DNA from: Alicyclobacillus sp. SP_1
GTDB taxonomy: Bacteria > Bacillota > Bacilli > Alicyclobacillales > Alicyclobacillaceae
DNA length: 64,000 bases
Direction of reading: 5' to 3'
NCBI RefSeq assembly: GCF_024706985.1
Contig: NZ_JAMCCX010000017.1
Coordinates: forward strand, 1 to 64,000
The position numbers and the translations under genes are program-made. Positions 1 to 8,961 of the stretch are shown here, piece by piece. Numbering within the stretch: position 1 is the first letter of the stretch; each line of letters opens with the position of its first letter. The notes under the pieces are model-generated. The model had not been told where the DNA came from and ran no database searches. It was given only the letters and a program-made list of their open reading frames with translations.

Positions 1-157
1 TTGCCCCACTCTGTGGACCCAGATTTCGAATAACCAGAGGGAACACCAATTCATACCATCCTAAGTTGACAGCATTGGGGGCGATCCCCGCGACGCCGAG
101 ACAGAGAAAAAACATGGCGATGACGGCGAGCCGCATCCAGCGTCTCTTTCGCTTCAT
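1..157 (-). CDS. Partial membrane protein of the conjugation operon
   Basis: This reading frame starts at 157 and stays open for 52 codons to the window edge. It overlaps the VirB4 stop in an ATGA arrangement, so it is translationally coupled to the transfer operon. The N terminus is basic (MKRKRRWMRL) and leads straight into one hydrophobic segment, so it is exported or membrane-anchored. In Firmicutes transfer operons the gene after virB4 usually encodes a peptidoglycan hydrolase (TcpG-like) or a polytopic VirB6-like protein (TcpH-like). Too little is visible to choose between them. Confidence 0.6.
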   Translation of the reverse strand, partial: MKRKRRWMRLAVIAMFFLCLGVAGIAPNAVNLGWYELVFPLVIRNLGPQSGA

Positions 158-2622
158 GACGACCGCCCCCCATCCACGGAGGTGTTGAACACATCGAGCA
201 AATCGTCCGGCGTCGGATCGATATGGATGAGACTGACCCGTCCCTCGATGTCCTTGAAGAAACAGTCCCCGGAGCGCAGGCTGCGAAACTCCTGCCAGAG
301 CGACGCCTCGTTCGGATCCAGGCCGAGCAGGACGGCGTTGTCCCGGCTGGCGCGCGGATCCTCCGTGCGAAAGCAGAAGATGGCGCCAAGGTTGTTGCGC
401 AGTTCCTCCTCGGCGATGTCGCCGGGATTCTGCGTGACGAGGATTGGAACGACACCGTAGGAGCGGCCCATGCGCACCGTTTCGTCGATCAGTTGCCGCC
501 CCTCCGGGAAGGAGCGCAAGAGCCACGCCTCGTCGATGCCAAAGAGCTTCAGGCCACCCGGTGATGTGTGAAAGAGGCGCTCACGACCGAGTGCCGCCAT
601 CAGGTACATCATCCCGACGCCAAAGCGTTCGTTCGGCGTGAAGTTGCCCGTTTCGCCGGGGGCGCGCTTGGGCAGCGGCAACCCCGCCAGGCTCGCGACG
701 ACGAACCGCGTGTCGGGGAGTGAACTGATACCGTCGTCGCGCGCGAAGACCAGCTGGCCATAGGGGCTTTTCCTATAGCCCTGAAGCCGGGTGAAGCATC
801 GCCGCGCTTCCGCACGCATGGCCTCGTGGCCACCGGATTGGCTCAGTTTCTGCAGTTCGGCCATGACCCGAAACAGGTCCCGCGACGGGGTCGCAAACGT
901 CCGCTCGACGGCCTCCATGAGGATGTCCGCACGCTCGTCGTTGCGCTGGCCGTCGAGCAGCAGGCTCAGGTAATCCTGCGCGATGGCGTGGCTTCGCTCC
1001 TCACTGTGCGCCAGGCGAAAGGGATTGATCCGCGTCCGGGATCCGGCGGACAGGCGAAGGACGGTGAGCCCGTTCGCGATTTCAGGGATGCCGGCAAAAC
1101 AACCGTCCTCGTCCTTCGGGTCGATGGAAAAGAGGCTGCCGCCCCGGTTGAAGGCGAGATAGAAGAGGAGTTTTTTCAAGACCGACTTGCCGCCGCCAAG
1201 CGTTCCGACGATCCCGATGGCGCCGCTGCGGTTGAGTTCCCTTGACATCGGCCGGGCCAGGTCGAGAAGCACGGGGGTGCCCTGGCGCGTACGGCCGATG
1301 TAATCGCCGGTCGGGTCTCCGGCATCCCGACTGCCGTGGGGAACGCCTGCGGCGAGGTACCCCGGATCCATGGGGATGGCCCACGGTTTTTTCTCCATGT
1401 CGGCGCCGGGCAGGCCGTCGAGAAAGCCCCGCGCCTGATCACCGGGTGATCGCACGACACGCAGACGCAGCGTGCTACAGAGTTGAGACAGTTGAGTCGC
1501 GCGAGCCTCCAACTCCTCGCGGGTGGACGCGAAGACGGCGAACGTGACGGTCGCACGGACAAGCGGCATCCCCTGCTGGAGTTTGTGTTCCAGAAGCCGT
1601 CCGCGATCGCCCGCCCATTCGAGCGTGAGCGGCAGTTCGCCGGTTCCGTCGACAAACTCCCGCTGTTGGTCTCTCAGCGCCTTGCGGCTGCGCTCGAGGC
1701 CGGCGGATGCCGTATGCGGTGCTTCGATCTCCAGGTGGATGCTGCATTCGACGGGATCGGATAGGTCATCGAGGCGATACAGCCACTCCTGTCCAATGTC
1801 CGAAACTTCCTCGGGCACGTCGACGAGGAAGAAAAACGTCTGCCAACTCTGCCGCGCCCCGTCATCCTGGTGCCGGATGACGAGCGTGCGCATCCGCTCC
1901 TCGATCACGGCGTCGCCCGCGACGAGAATCGGCAGCGACTGGCGCGGTTTCACCATGACGCGCTCACCGCGCACGGCGATCTGGTAACTCGGCGCAAGGC
2001 CCAGACGCGGCGCCAATTCGCCCGGCAGGGCGCGGTGAAACGGGTGACGGAGCAGCCACTCGATGTCGCCACTGTGCAACCGCTCACCTCCGAGCGCTGC
2101 GTGGACCGACTGGGCGACGAGCGACTCCGCAGAGAGGGTGTCTTCGAGCACCTGTCGGTCCATCCCGCCGGACGGGGCGGAGAGAACGTGCTGTCGGAGC
2201 GTCCGGCCGACGCCTGTGGCGAAGCGGCGAAGCGAGGCCAGCGTTTGGCCGGGCGCGGCGAGGTCCAGGTCGGGCACGGCGAATCGGGAGCGGGGAAGCT
2301 TGACGAGCAGGAACAGGGACCGGCGCCAGGGTCGTTGACCCGCCACCTTGCGGATGACCGCCTCGCGGTATCGTTCGAATTCCGCGTTCTGGCGGTCGTC
2401 GCCCGGAAAGAATCCGGTCGGACGGATGTCGTCCGTCAGGGAGAGCAGGTGGCAGGCGCCGCGATGCGCCTGCAGGAACCCGCGCAGGCTGTCGACGATG
2501 GCCCGCTTTTTCTCCGGGGATGCAAAGGCGTACGGTTGCTGCGGGATCCGGTACGCGGCCCACGCCTGGCGTCTCGCGTCAACGAGCACGTTTTGCTCGT
2601 AGTAGAGGACAGGACATTTCAT
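154..2622 (-). CDS. VirB4/TcpF-type conjugation ATPase
   Basis: An 822-residue ATPase expected to power substrate transfer and assembly of the conjugative type IV secretion channel at the inner face of the membrane. A Walker A motif (GTLGGGKSVLKK) lies near residues 470-480, and a Walker B-like GIDEAWLL near 692-699. The C-terminal half reads as a typical TraC/VirB4 motor (PILVTQNPGD, then RTEDPRAS). The ATG at 2622 is chosen because AAGGAGG lies about 7 bases upstream and because it overlaps the TcpE stop as ATGA. The frame stays open further upstream, but that extension lies over the TcpE gene and is low-quality sequence. The family assignment is firm; the subfamily name is by analogy to pCW3/Tn916-type systems. 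Confidence 0.9.
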   Translation of the reverse strand: MKCPVLYYEQNVLVDARRQAWAAYRIPQQPYAFASPEKKRAIVDSLRGFLQAHRGACHLLSLTDDIRPTGFFPGDDRQNAEFERYREAVIRKVAGQRPWRRSLFLLVKLPRSRFAVPDLDLAAPGQTLASLRRFATGVGRTLRQHVLSAPSGGMDRQVLEDTLSAESLVAQSVHAALGGERLHSGDIEWLLRHPFHRALPGELAPRLGLAPSYQIAVRGERVMVKPRQSLPILVAGDAVIEERMRTLVIRHQDDGARQSWQTFFFLVDVPEEVSDIGQEWLYRLDDLSDPVECSIHLEIEAPHTASAGLERSRKALRDQQREFVDGTGELPLTLEWAGDRGRLLEHKLQQGMPLVRATVTFAVFASTREELEARATQLSQLCSTLRLRVVRSPGDQARGFLDGLPGADMEKKPWAIPMDPGYLAAGVPHGSRDAGDPTGDYIGRTRQGTPVLLDLARPMSRELNRSGAIGIVGTLGGGKSVLKKLLFYLAFNRGGSLFSIDPKDEDGCFAGIPEIANGLTVLRLSAGSRTRINPFRLAHSEERSHAIAQDYLSLLLDGQRNDERADILMEAVERTFATPSRDLFRVMAELQKLSQSGGHEAMRAEARRCFTRLQGYRKSPYGQLVFARDDGISSLPDTRFVVASLAGLPLPKRAPGETGNFTPNERFGVGMMYLMAALGRERLFHTSPGGLKLFGIDEAWLLRSFPEGRQLIDETVRMGRSYGVVPILVTQNPGDIAEEELRNNLGAIFCFRTEDPRASRDNAVLLGLDPNEASLWQEFRSLRSGDCFFKDIEGRVSLIHIDPTPDDLLDVFNTSVDGGRSS

Positions 2623-3323
2623 CCGGTTTCCCTCCTTCGGTGGGTCTCTACAGAGGCATCGGATGCGGTCAGTGTGAGATCCGCCGGTTCCGTCACAGTC
2701 CATTCCCACATGCGCTTGCCGCGCTTGGTCCGGACCTCCTCGATGCGCCGGGCTCGCTTGTCGGGTAGAATCGCAAGGGAGAAGCGATGGGTGCGCCGGT
2801 GCCAGAGCAGCGTTGCTTTCGGATACACGCGCAGGGTGGAACCGGGTTCGAGCCACCCGTCGAGCGATTCGGCGAGAAAGAAGCGGATGTGATGTCCGTT
2901 CGATAGATCGACCGTGTGGTAACGCCTGGCGGACAGGGACCAGCGAAGCGTCCGGTGTGCGCGAGGCAACGAAATTCGCTCGAACCGCCGGATGTGTTTC
3001 TTTCGGACCAGGAACCGCACGATATCGCGCAGGTAGGCCGACGTCGATTTCCCGGCCGGATCGAGTTTGTGCGCGAGATACGCAAGAACTGCCGGACCGA
3101 CGCTGAGGGTGAGCGCCGGACCGAACGGGGAGACCCAGGCGAGGATCGGGATGACGGAGTAGAACACGAGGAACACGAGAAAGAGTTGCATCCAGAGCAG
3201 GATGAGATCTTGGTCGATCGGCATCCACAGTCGGATGTCGCCAATCTGGTACAGGACCGTGTTCACCTTGAAGAGCGATCGGTACGAATGGGAAAAGGCC
3301 TGACCCGCACGCGGTTCGGGCAT
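2619..3323 (-). CDS. TcpE-family conjugal transfer membrane protein
   Basis: A 234-residue protein with two closely spaced hydrophobic segments near residues 38-58 and 65-85 (LILLWMQLFLVFLVFY, then a second stretch). A basic cytoplasmic C-terminal domain follows (FLVRKKHIRRFERI). This layout, and its place directly before virB4, match TcpE proteins, which form part of the membrane platform of Gram-positive conjugation machines. Its stop overlaps the virB4 start by four bases. AAGGAG lies about 12 bases before the ATG, slightly far. The assignment rests on topology plus gene order, not on a diagnostic motif. Confidence 0.75.
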   Translation of the reverse strand: MPEPRAGQAFSHSYRSLFKVNTVLYQIGDIRLWMPIDQDLILLWMQLFLVFLVFYSVIPILAWVSPFGPALTLSVGPAVLAYLAHKLDPAGKSTSAYLRDIVRFLVRKKHIRRFERISLPRAHRTLRWSLSARRYHTVDLSNGHHIRFFLAESLDGWLEPGSTLRVYPKATLLWHRRTHRFSLAILPDKRARRIEEVRTKRGKRMWEWTVTEPADLTLTASDASVETHRRRETG

Positions 3324-3354
3324 GTCGCATCACACTCCTTGTTCGGCCAAGGTG

Positions 3355-3585
3355 TCAGGAGCCGAGATTGATGCCGAGTTTTTGCAGCAGGTAGTTGGCG
3401 AGAAATTCCGTGATCGACGGGAAGAACACGAACACCGCGAGGATGCAGGAGAGGATGATGTGCGACCACAGGTGATTGTGCTCGCCTCTCGCGTACAGTT
3501 TGACGCCGCGATACACGGCGACGGCGAGGAACACGGCCTGCAGGACGTGCTCCGCCCAAGTGATTCCCGTGCTGATAAAGTCCAC
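3355..3585 (-). CDS. Small two-helix membrane protein, TcpD-like
   Basis: A 76-residue protein with two predicted membrane helices (HVLQAVFLAVAVYRGV and IILSCILAVFVFFP). The frame is open from a GTG at 3594, but that codon lies inside the perfect ribosome site AGGAGGTGA. The GTG at 3585, eight bases after GGAGG, is the better start. Size, topology and position just before tcpE fit the TcpD class of small transfer membrane proteins. A VirB2-like pilin is the alternative. Function is inferred from context only. Confidence 0.65.
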   Translation of the reverse strand: MDFISTGITWAEHVLQAVFLAVAVYRGVKLYARGEHNHLWSHIILSCILAVFVFFPSITEFLANYLLQKLGINLGS

Positions 3586-3691
3586 AAAACTCACCTCCTC
3601 GTCGCATGGGAATGGCTGATTTTCCTTAGATCGGGTAGTGAAGTGGTGGCGTGGCGTAGAAAGCGTGAAGGGTCATGAAGCGGCTTGATGG

Positions 3692-5149
3692 TTAGAGGCG
3701 CTTGTTCCGGCCGGTCCGTTCGACCATGCGCCGACCGATGGCGGCGACGATTTGAGGGACGACGGAGTTTCCGGCCTGTTTGTAAAGCTGTGTATCTGAA
3801 CCTCCCGCCGCTTTGGCGCGGTCGAACTCGGCATCCGCCCGGCCCATGAGCCGCCAGCACTCCCGAGGGGTGAGGCGGCGGATGCGCATTTCCACGGGGA
3901 CTTTGGCAATGGCTCCGCCATGGTGGTTCAAATGCGCGGGCGCCAACCCGCTTGGATCAAACACTCGCCCCGTTTGCCCGGAGTCGTTTGGCCGTCGTGC
4001 AATGGGTCTCTGCATGGCCACTCCGGTGCGCATCTGGTGGGCATCGAGTCCTTTGTGGTAACTCGCATCCAGGCAGGTGGCCACGTCCCGGACGGTCCAT
4101 GTGGCCTCGGATCCGCGCCCTTGCCTGGTGACAAGGACTCCGTGTGGATCCATGGCCGTCAGGGTGTACATGGGCTCGCTTGGATGTTTGAAACGACGGC
4201 GTTGATGTTTTTTTAAGAAACCTGGGGTTGCGACCGCAGAGAACACTGGATTCGGGTCACGATCGCGCATGTCGGTCACGCCGTCGGCCCCTTTCGCTTG
4301 CCCTGGACACTCTGTTCTTTCGCCAATTGCGTCAACAGGATCTGTTCTGCCGATACGGAGAGGAAAAACCGTTCGTCGGCCTCGGGCTCGAGAATGACCG
4401 ACAAGGAACACGCGCTCGCGGTGTTGGGGAATACCGAACGAGGTTGCATCAAGCACATCCCATTCACAGTCATACCCGATTTCATCCAGCGCAACTTGGG
4501 CGGCAAGGAAGTCGTAGCCCCGGTTGCTGGAGAGAAAGCCGCCAACATTTTCAGCGAGCAGCCATTCGGGTCGAGCGTCTTCGGGTAGCGCTTTGATGAG
4601 GTCAAGGACGGTGAAGAACAGGCTGCTTCGTTCACCGGCAAATCCTCGCCGCGACCCTGCGACGGACAGGTCCTGGCAAGGGAAACCGAATGTCCAGACC
4701 TCGGTGTTTGGCATGGTACGGGCGTCAACGGTTCGGATGTCATCGGCAAACCACTCTCCTTCCGATTGAAAGATGGCGCTGTAGGAGCGCCTCGCAAATT
4801 TGTCGCGCTCCACGAACCCGACGCAAGACATGCCTGCGTCCTCCAGTCCGCGGCGCATGCCGCCAATGCCAGCGAACAGGTCGAGAAATCGCAATGGAAT
4901 GGGAATCCCCTCCTTGGTTTGCGGAAGAATGTATTGGCGTCGGTGTTGTTTCGGATGTCCGGGGGACGCGGGTTGTGGGGATGACATCAACGACTTGGCG
5001 TCGTCTTGAATCCTGTTCAGGACGGGCGATTGTGGAATCGTCACCTGGACGGCCGGGTCCTCCACCTCTGCCGTGGCGATCACGGTATACGATCCCTTGC
5101 CATACACTTGCATATCGTAGAGTGACTTCCATACGATCAGACCGCCCAA
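3692..5149 (-). CDS. C5-cytosine DNA methyltransferase
   Basis: Transfers a methyl group from S-adenosylmethionine to C5 of cytosine in DNA. All key motifs are visible in order: motif I FAGIGG (about 92-97), motif IV GFPCQDLS with catalytic Cys158, motif VI ENV (200-202), motif VIII QHRER (242-246), a variable recognition region, and motif X GNSVVP (about 460). No endonuclease gene is adjacent, so it is an orphan enzyme in the transfer operon, perhaps protecting incoming DNA from restriction. The first 80 or so residues do not belong to the catalytic domain. Neither the TTG at 5149 nor the internal ATGs have a convincing ribosome site, so the start is uncertain. Confidence 0.9.
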   Translation of the reverse strand: MGGLIVWKSLYDMQVYGKGSYTVIATAEVEDPAVQVTIPQSPVLNRIQDDAKSLMSSPQPASPGHPKQHRRQYILPQTKEGIPIPLRFLDLFAGIGGMRRGLEDAGMSCVGFVERDKFARRSYSAIFQSEGEWFADDIRTVDARTMPNTEVWTFGFPCQDLSVAGSRRGFAGERSSLFFTVLDLIKALPEDARPEWLLAENVGGFLSSNRGYDFLAAQVALDEIGYDCEWDVLDATSFGIPQHRERVFLVGHSRARGRRTVFPLRIGRTDPVDAIGERTECPGQAKGADGVTDMRDRDPNPVFSAVATPGFLKKHQRRRFKHPSEPMYTLTAMDPHGVLVTRQGRGSEATWTVRDVATCLDASYHKGLDAHQMRTGVAMQRPIARRPNDSGQTGRVFDPSGLAPAHLNHHGGAIAKVPVEMRIRRLTPRECWRLMGRADAEFDRAKAAGGSDTQLYKQAGNSVVPQIVAAIGRRMVERTGRNKRL

Positions 5150-5350
5150 GGGTTCCAGTGTGGGTCAAGATGACAAAAGGCTGTGATCGTGATTGCAAAC
5201 GCCGACAGCGGTCTGATCCTGGAACACGGTGGATTCCTGCAGTGAGAAGGACGGTGCTTGAGAACGGTGGGGTGTGTCAAGTTCCCCTCGCATCCACGGT
5301 GAATATCGAAAATATGATTCAAAAGAGAATCTGAACGGGGCGCGTACGGT

Positions 5351-6253
5351 TCATGAGCCGTTTCCCCTTGCCGTCCGGTTCGAAAACGGGTGTTCCCGCG
5401 TCTGTTTCCCAAGGGGAATCATCCCGTCATCCGTTCGACCTTCCAGGCGCGGGAAATCTTCAAAGGAACCCTGGCCGCCGGTCCCCATCCAAACGGGTCC
5501 GAAGGAACCCTGCTCCAAAAGACTCTGCTCTGTCGCTGTCCAGACCGCCGGAACCGGTTGCCTGCGAAATGCCTCCTCGTTCATATCCCGCCACAGCTCG
5601 AGAATCCGCAGGGAACGAGGGTGTTCCCGGGTGATGAACAGCACGTTGGCAAGCGTCATGTCGCTCCAGTATTGTTTGAGCACGTCCGCATACTGCCAGA
5701 GTTTGTTGTGGATGACCCACAGGTGCTCACTGCCAGTGTCATATTCCACATGAAACGTGGTTTCACTTTGATCCGAAAATCGGTACGTACCCATCCCGTC
5801 CGGCCGCACGGGTGTGGTCTTCTTGCCTTTTTGGTCCGTCACGGTGTATCGGTTGCCCGCGTCGCGCATGCCGATCCATTCGATGAGCCCTTCTCCCCGT
5901 GGACGGAACAGGCTCCCCTTGATGAGGAGGACAAAGAACTGATTGCTGCCGTAGAGATGTCCGGCTTGCCCGCCAAGGCTTGGGGGCTGCCGCAGCAGTC
6001 GGTTTCGGTACTCCTTGGTCAGGCCGAAGGCGACCTCCATCCCGTTTTTCGTCAGGGTCCATCCTTTGACATGCCGTTTGATAAAGCCAAGGGGGAGGGG
6101 TTCCACCCATCCCTTCTCCTTCAGCTTGTGAAACGCTTGGTACAGCGTCTTTCGTTCGTAATGCAGCAGCGCAGTGAGTTGATCGATGGTGAGCAGGCTG
6201 TAGCGGTAGAGGGCAAGCAGGATCTCGCTCTCGGTTCGGCTGGGCACGAACAT
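5351..6253 (-). CDS. Replication-relaxation family protein
   Basis: A 300-residue protein with an N-terminal winged-helix-like region (LTIDQLTALLHYERKTLYQA, residues 21-40) and the general layout of the Replic_Relax family. These occur beside conjugative ATPases on Firmicutes plasmids and integrative elements, where they are thought to act in plasmid replication or DNA processing. The ATG at 6253 has AAAGGAG about 10 bases upstream. It lies between the coupling ATPase and the cytosine methyltransferase, about 200 bases before the latter. No catalytic motif is seen. The family call is by overall resemblance. Confidence 0.7.
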   Translation of the reverse strand: MFVPSRTESEILLALYRYSLLTIDQLTALLHYERKTLYQAFHKLKEKGWVEPLPLGFIKRHVKGWTLTKNGMEVAFGLTKEYRNRLLRQPPSLGGQAGHLYGSNQFFVLLIKGSLFRPRGEGLIEWIGMRDAGNRYTVTDQKGKKTTPVRPDGMGTYRFSDQSETTFHVEYDTGSEHLWVIHNKLWQYADVLKQYWSDMTLANVLFITREHPRSLRILELWRDMNEEAFRRQPVPAVWTATEQSLLEQGSFGPVWMGTGGQGSFEDFPRLEGRTDDGMIPLGKQTREHPFSNRTARGNGS

Positions 6254-6311
6254 GGCCTGTGGGCGCTCCTTTCTGCAGGCGCGCGATTTGGATGGATGTT
6301 CCTTCGCGGCC

Positions 6312-6339
6312 GCGCCGGGAAGCCGCGCCCGGCGCGGGG
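6312..6339. repeat. 10-bp perfect inverted repeat, GC-rich hairpin
   Basis: CCGCGCCGGG (6312-6321) and CCCGGCGCGG (6330-6339) are perfect reverse complements around an 8-base loop. The hairpin lies in the gap between the coupling-protein gene and the replication-relaxation gene. No real T-run follows on the operon strand, so it is more likely an RNA-processing or attenuation element than a classical terminator. Confidence 0.5.
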
Positions 6340-6432
6340 TTTTCGGCGGACGGACGGCTTCTTACTGCTGCGCAAGGCACTCCCCAAGTGGCTGTACAAC
6401 CTTCTTCGTATTCGTTCCGCGCTTGCGTGGCC

Positions 6433-6803
6433 GGTCGGCATCGTTATGGTCGGTCACTGCCCCGGCATTGGCCGACTTTGCCGGGGGCGCCGTCCTCCGA
6501 GGCGCTGTACACGGCCTCCATGTCTCGGTCCACTTGGACGGCGGGTCGGCCGTCCACCCGGTCCGAGCGGCGGAGCACAGCCTCGGCGCGCTCGACGTGG
6601 CCAGCCGGAGCCAGTGGTCGGTCGGCATCGTTATTTTCGGGCACTCCCCCGGCGTTCGCCGACTTTGCCGGGTGTGCTGCCCTTTGAGGCGCTGTACATG
6701 GCCGCAATATCCCGGTCCACCTGGTCGGCGGGTCGGCCGTCCACCCGGTCCGAGCGGCGGAGCACAGCCTCGGCCCACTCGACGTGGCCAGCCGGGGCCA
6801 GCG
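6433..6803 (-). repeat. 187-bp imperfect tandem duplication of the coupling-protein 3' end
   Basis: Copy A spans about 6433-6616 and copy B about 6620-6803, offset by exactly 187 bases. Copy B encodes the real C terminus of the coupling ATPase (APAGHVEWAEAVLRRSDR to the stop at 6631). Copy A encodes a near-identical tail (APAGHVERAEAVLRRSDR) ending at the equivalent stop at 6444. Because 187 is not a multiple of three, copy A is out of frame with the gene and is a dead partial copy. Several substitutions between copies show the duplication is not brand new. Confidence 0.85.
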
Positions 6804-8961
6804 GATTGTTCATGGTGAACAGTTCCGTGATGCCGCCGTCGAGTTTGGTGCGCACGAGCGCATTCATCTCCGGCAGGGTCATCAGTTCACGGGCCGAGAC
6901 GTCGGGCCTCAGCCACTTGGTCAACCGGTCCGCATCGGGGCCGCCGAGTTGCAGCAGGATAAGCGTGCCGACGTTGCCGAGAATGCCGGCGAGAACGGGG
7001 TCGGGCAGTTGGTCGAGGTACTGCGTCGCAAGAAACAGGGTCAGGCCGAATTTGCGGTCTTCGGCGAGAATTTTTTGCAGCACGTTGACCGCGTACAAGT
7101 GGCTCTCATCGCCGAAGAAAACATGGAGCCGGGATCGATGCTCGGGTCGGCGCTTACACGTGAAATGCAGGTCGATAAGGTAGAGTCCGGCGATGATTTT
7201 CACCGCGTCCGCGGTGCAACCGGATCCGTCGATGAGCACGATATGGCCTTCGTCCATGACGGACCGCGTGTCAATCGCGCTCTGGGTCTGGCCGAGGATG
7301 CGCCGCAGAGAAGGGTAGGTGGTGAGCGCGCCGAGCTTGTTCCAGATGGGGCCGAGGTGATCGGCGATGTTGCGGATTTCCGCGAACTCGCCCGTCCAGA
7401 ACTGCTGCAAATGGGGCGAGAGTTTGGGAAGCAGTGCCTTGCGAAACCCTTCGTCCGCGAACAGATGGGCAATGCCAAGCACGGTCTGGGGCGGGTGTTG
7501 CAAAAGCGACAGGACGTTGTTGCGCAGGTAATGTTCCGATCGCGGCCGCGAACCCGGCCACAGTTCCTGCAGCGTGTTGATGAATTCCCCGGTGATCGCC
7601 TCGGCGTCCGTTCGGTTGTCCATGCGAAACAGGTTGAGGCCGCGTGGATAGTCGGTCGGGCCGAGCGGAATGACGTGCACCTTGTCCTGCAGGCTCGGCG
7701 GGATGTGCGCGAGAAGCCGTTCGACGGCGCCGCCGTGCGGGTCAAAGAACGTGAAACCAGGTGCGGATTCAGGATGTTGTTGCATCTGGTCGATCATCCC
7801 GAGCATGATCTGCAGAAGCGCGGTCGTCTTGCCGGAACCGGTCGCCCCGGCGAGAAACGTGTGCTTGGCCGCCTGGTTAAACGGAACGCGGATTTCCCGG
7901 TCTTCAAAGCCGGGGAAATTGGACCATCCGAGCCGAAGGCCGTCACAAGACGATGCCTTCGGAGGGGGGAGAATCAGGCCCTGGGCGGCCGCCACGTGGC
8001 GAAAGCAGGGCTGGCTGCTGTCCGGCAGATGGACGAGGGAGGCCAGTTCCCCGGACGTCCACCACATGGGACGGGTTGGCGTGCCGCGTTCGAGCGCTTT
8101 GGCGAGCCTGCGTTTGGATATGCGGCTTGGCACCACCCACCCAAGTTGCCGCAGTTGTCCCATCGCGGCCAGAACCGCCGGAAGGTGTGCCCTGGCCGCA
8201 GTGGACCCATCGGCGAACAGGCGGATGGACACCTGGAACGGTCGTTGGTTGGGTGCGAGGCGCGTTCGGATGGCCTGCTTTTGTACGGTTTCCCGTTCAC
8301 TCAGAACCCGTACCGGTGGCTTCGGGGGCGCCGGTTTGCCGAACACCCCGGCGAGAATCTCGGTTGGCGAGAAGGTTTCCGATCTCTTGCTTTCACCGGG
8401 CACACGGGACTTTTGCAAGAGAGCGCGGCGGAACCGGCCTTCCCGGAGCGGCTTCATCCAAATCTCAAACACCCAACGGCTGGCCGTATCCGAGCCGATG
8501 GCGGTCAGGATCCCGTTTAGCGGATCGTCCACGGAACCGGCGTGTGACAGGGCGAGCGGCAGCCACGGATCCAGTCCGTACCCGCCCTTGCGCACCGCGA
8601 GTGCGACGGTCGGCCGGGTCGTCGACAGGTTGGCCGTGGGGGAGGCGGTTTCCGGGATCAAGTGCACGGTCGGATACGAGGCCGCAAAAGCGGCGCGAAA
8701 CGCCAGGGCACGGTCGACCGATAGGCCGAAATACAGGCGAATGCCCGTCTGGCCGGGATCCTTGACCGCCAGGAACCGAATGGGCAGGGCACTCTGCCAT
8801 CCCCACTTTTGCCGTTGCCAAGCGATTGCGGCCAGTGACTGCACGAATGTGTGTGCCTGCGCGGACGTAAAGGAACCATCCGTGGGCAGGGCGACCCGGA
8901 AATAGGTGAGGGGATGGGGTGTTTGTTTCTTTTGAGCATCTTTTTGAATCCCTTCGCTCAA
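6631..8961 (-). CDS. VirD4/TraG-type coupling ATPase
   Basis: A 776-residue DNA-pumping ATPase that should link the DNA-relaxase complex to the transfer channel. Walker A is GATGSGKTTAL near residues 366-376, and Walker B is FFGDESHLY near 612-620. A TraG/TraD-like C-terminal motor (FLATQYLDQLPDPVLAG) follows. No clear N-terminal membrane segment is seen, so it belongs to the soluble or recruited kind. The start is TTG at 8961, inside a TTGA overlap with the Dam gene stop, with AGAGGTGA about 8 bases upstream. The gene's last 57 codons are duplicated downstream. Confidence 0.9.
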   Translation of the reverse strand: MSEGIQKDAQKKQTPHPLTYFRVALPTDGSFTSAQAHTFVQSLAAIAWQRQKWGWQSALPIRFLAVKDPGQTGIRLYFGLSVDRALAFRAAFAASYPTVHLIPETASPTANLSTTRPTVALAVRKGGYGLDPWLPLALSHAGSVDDPLNGILTAIGSDTASRWVFEIWMKPLREGRFRRALLQKSRVPGESKRSETFSPTEILAGVFGKPAPPKPPVRVLSERETVQKQAIRTRLAPNQRPFQVSIRLFADGSTAARAHLPAVLAAMGQLRQLGWVVPSRISKRRLAKALERGTPTRPMWWTSGELASLVHLPDSSQPCFRHVAAAQGLILPPPKASSCDGLRLGWSNFPGFEDREIRVPFNQAAKHTFLAGATGSGKTTALLQIMLGMIDQMQQHPESAPGFTFFDPHGGAVERLLAHIPPSLQDKVHVIPLGPTDYPRGLNLFRMDNRTDAEAITGEFINTLQELWPGSRPRSEHYLRNNVLSLLQHPPQTVLGIAHLFADEGFRKALLPKLSPHLQQFWTGEFAEIRNIADHLGPIWNKLGALTTYPSLRRILGQTQSAIDTRSVMDEGHIVLIDGSGCTADAVKIIAGLYLIDLHFTCKRRPEHRSRLHVFFGDESHLYAVNVLQKILAEDRKFGLTLFLATQYLDQLPDPVLAGILGNVGTLILLQLGGPDADRLTKWLRPDVSARELMTLPEMNALVRTKLDGGITELFTMNNPLAPAGHVEWAEAVLRRSDRVDGRPADQVDRDIAAMYSASKGSTPGKVGERRGSARK

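Noticed and set aside
1870-2892. Long plus-strand open frame of 340 codons
   Set aside because: It lies opposite the virB4 and tcpE genes. It has no ribosome site and reads as charged low-complexity sequence from high-GC antisense.
5390-8520. Plus-strand open frames of about 580-600 codons
   Set aside because: They are antisense shadows of the coupling ATPase and replication-relaxation genes, which have real motifs and ribosome sites.
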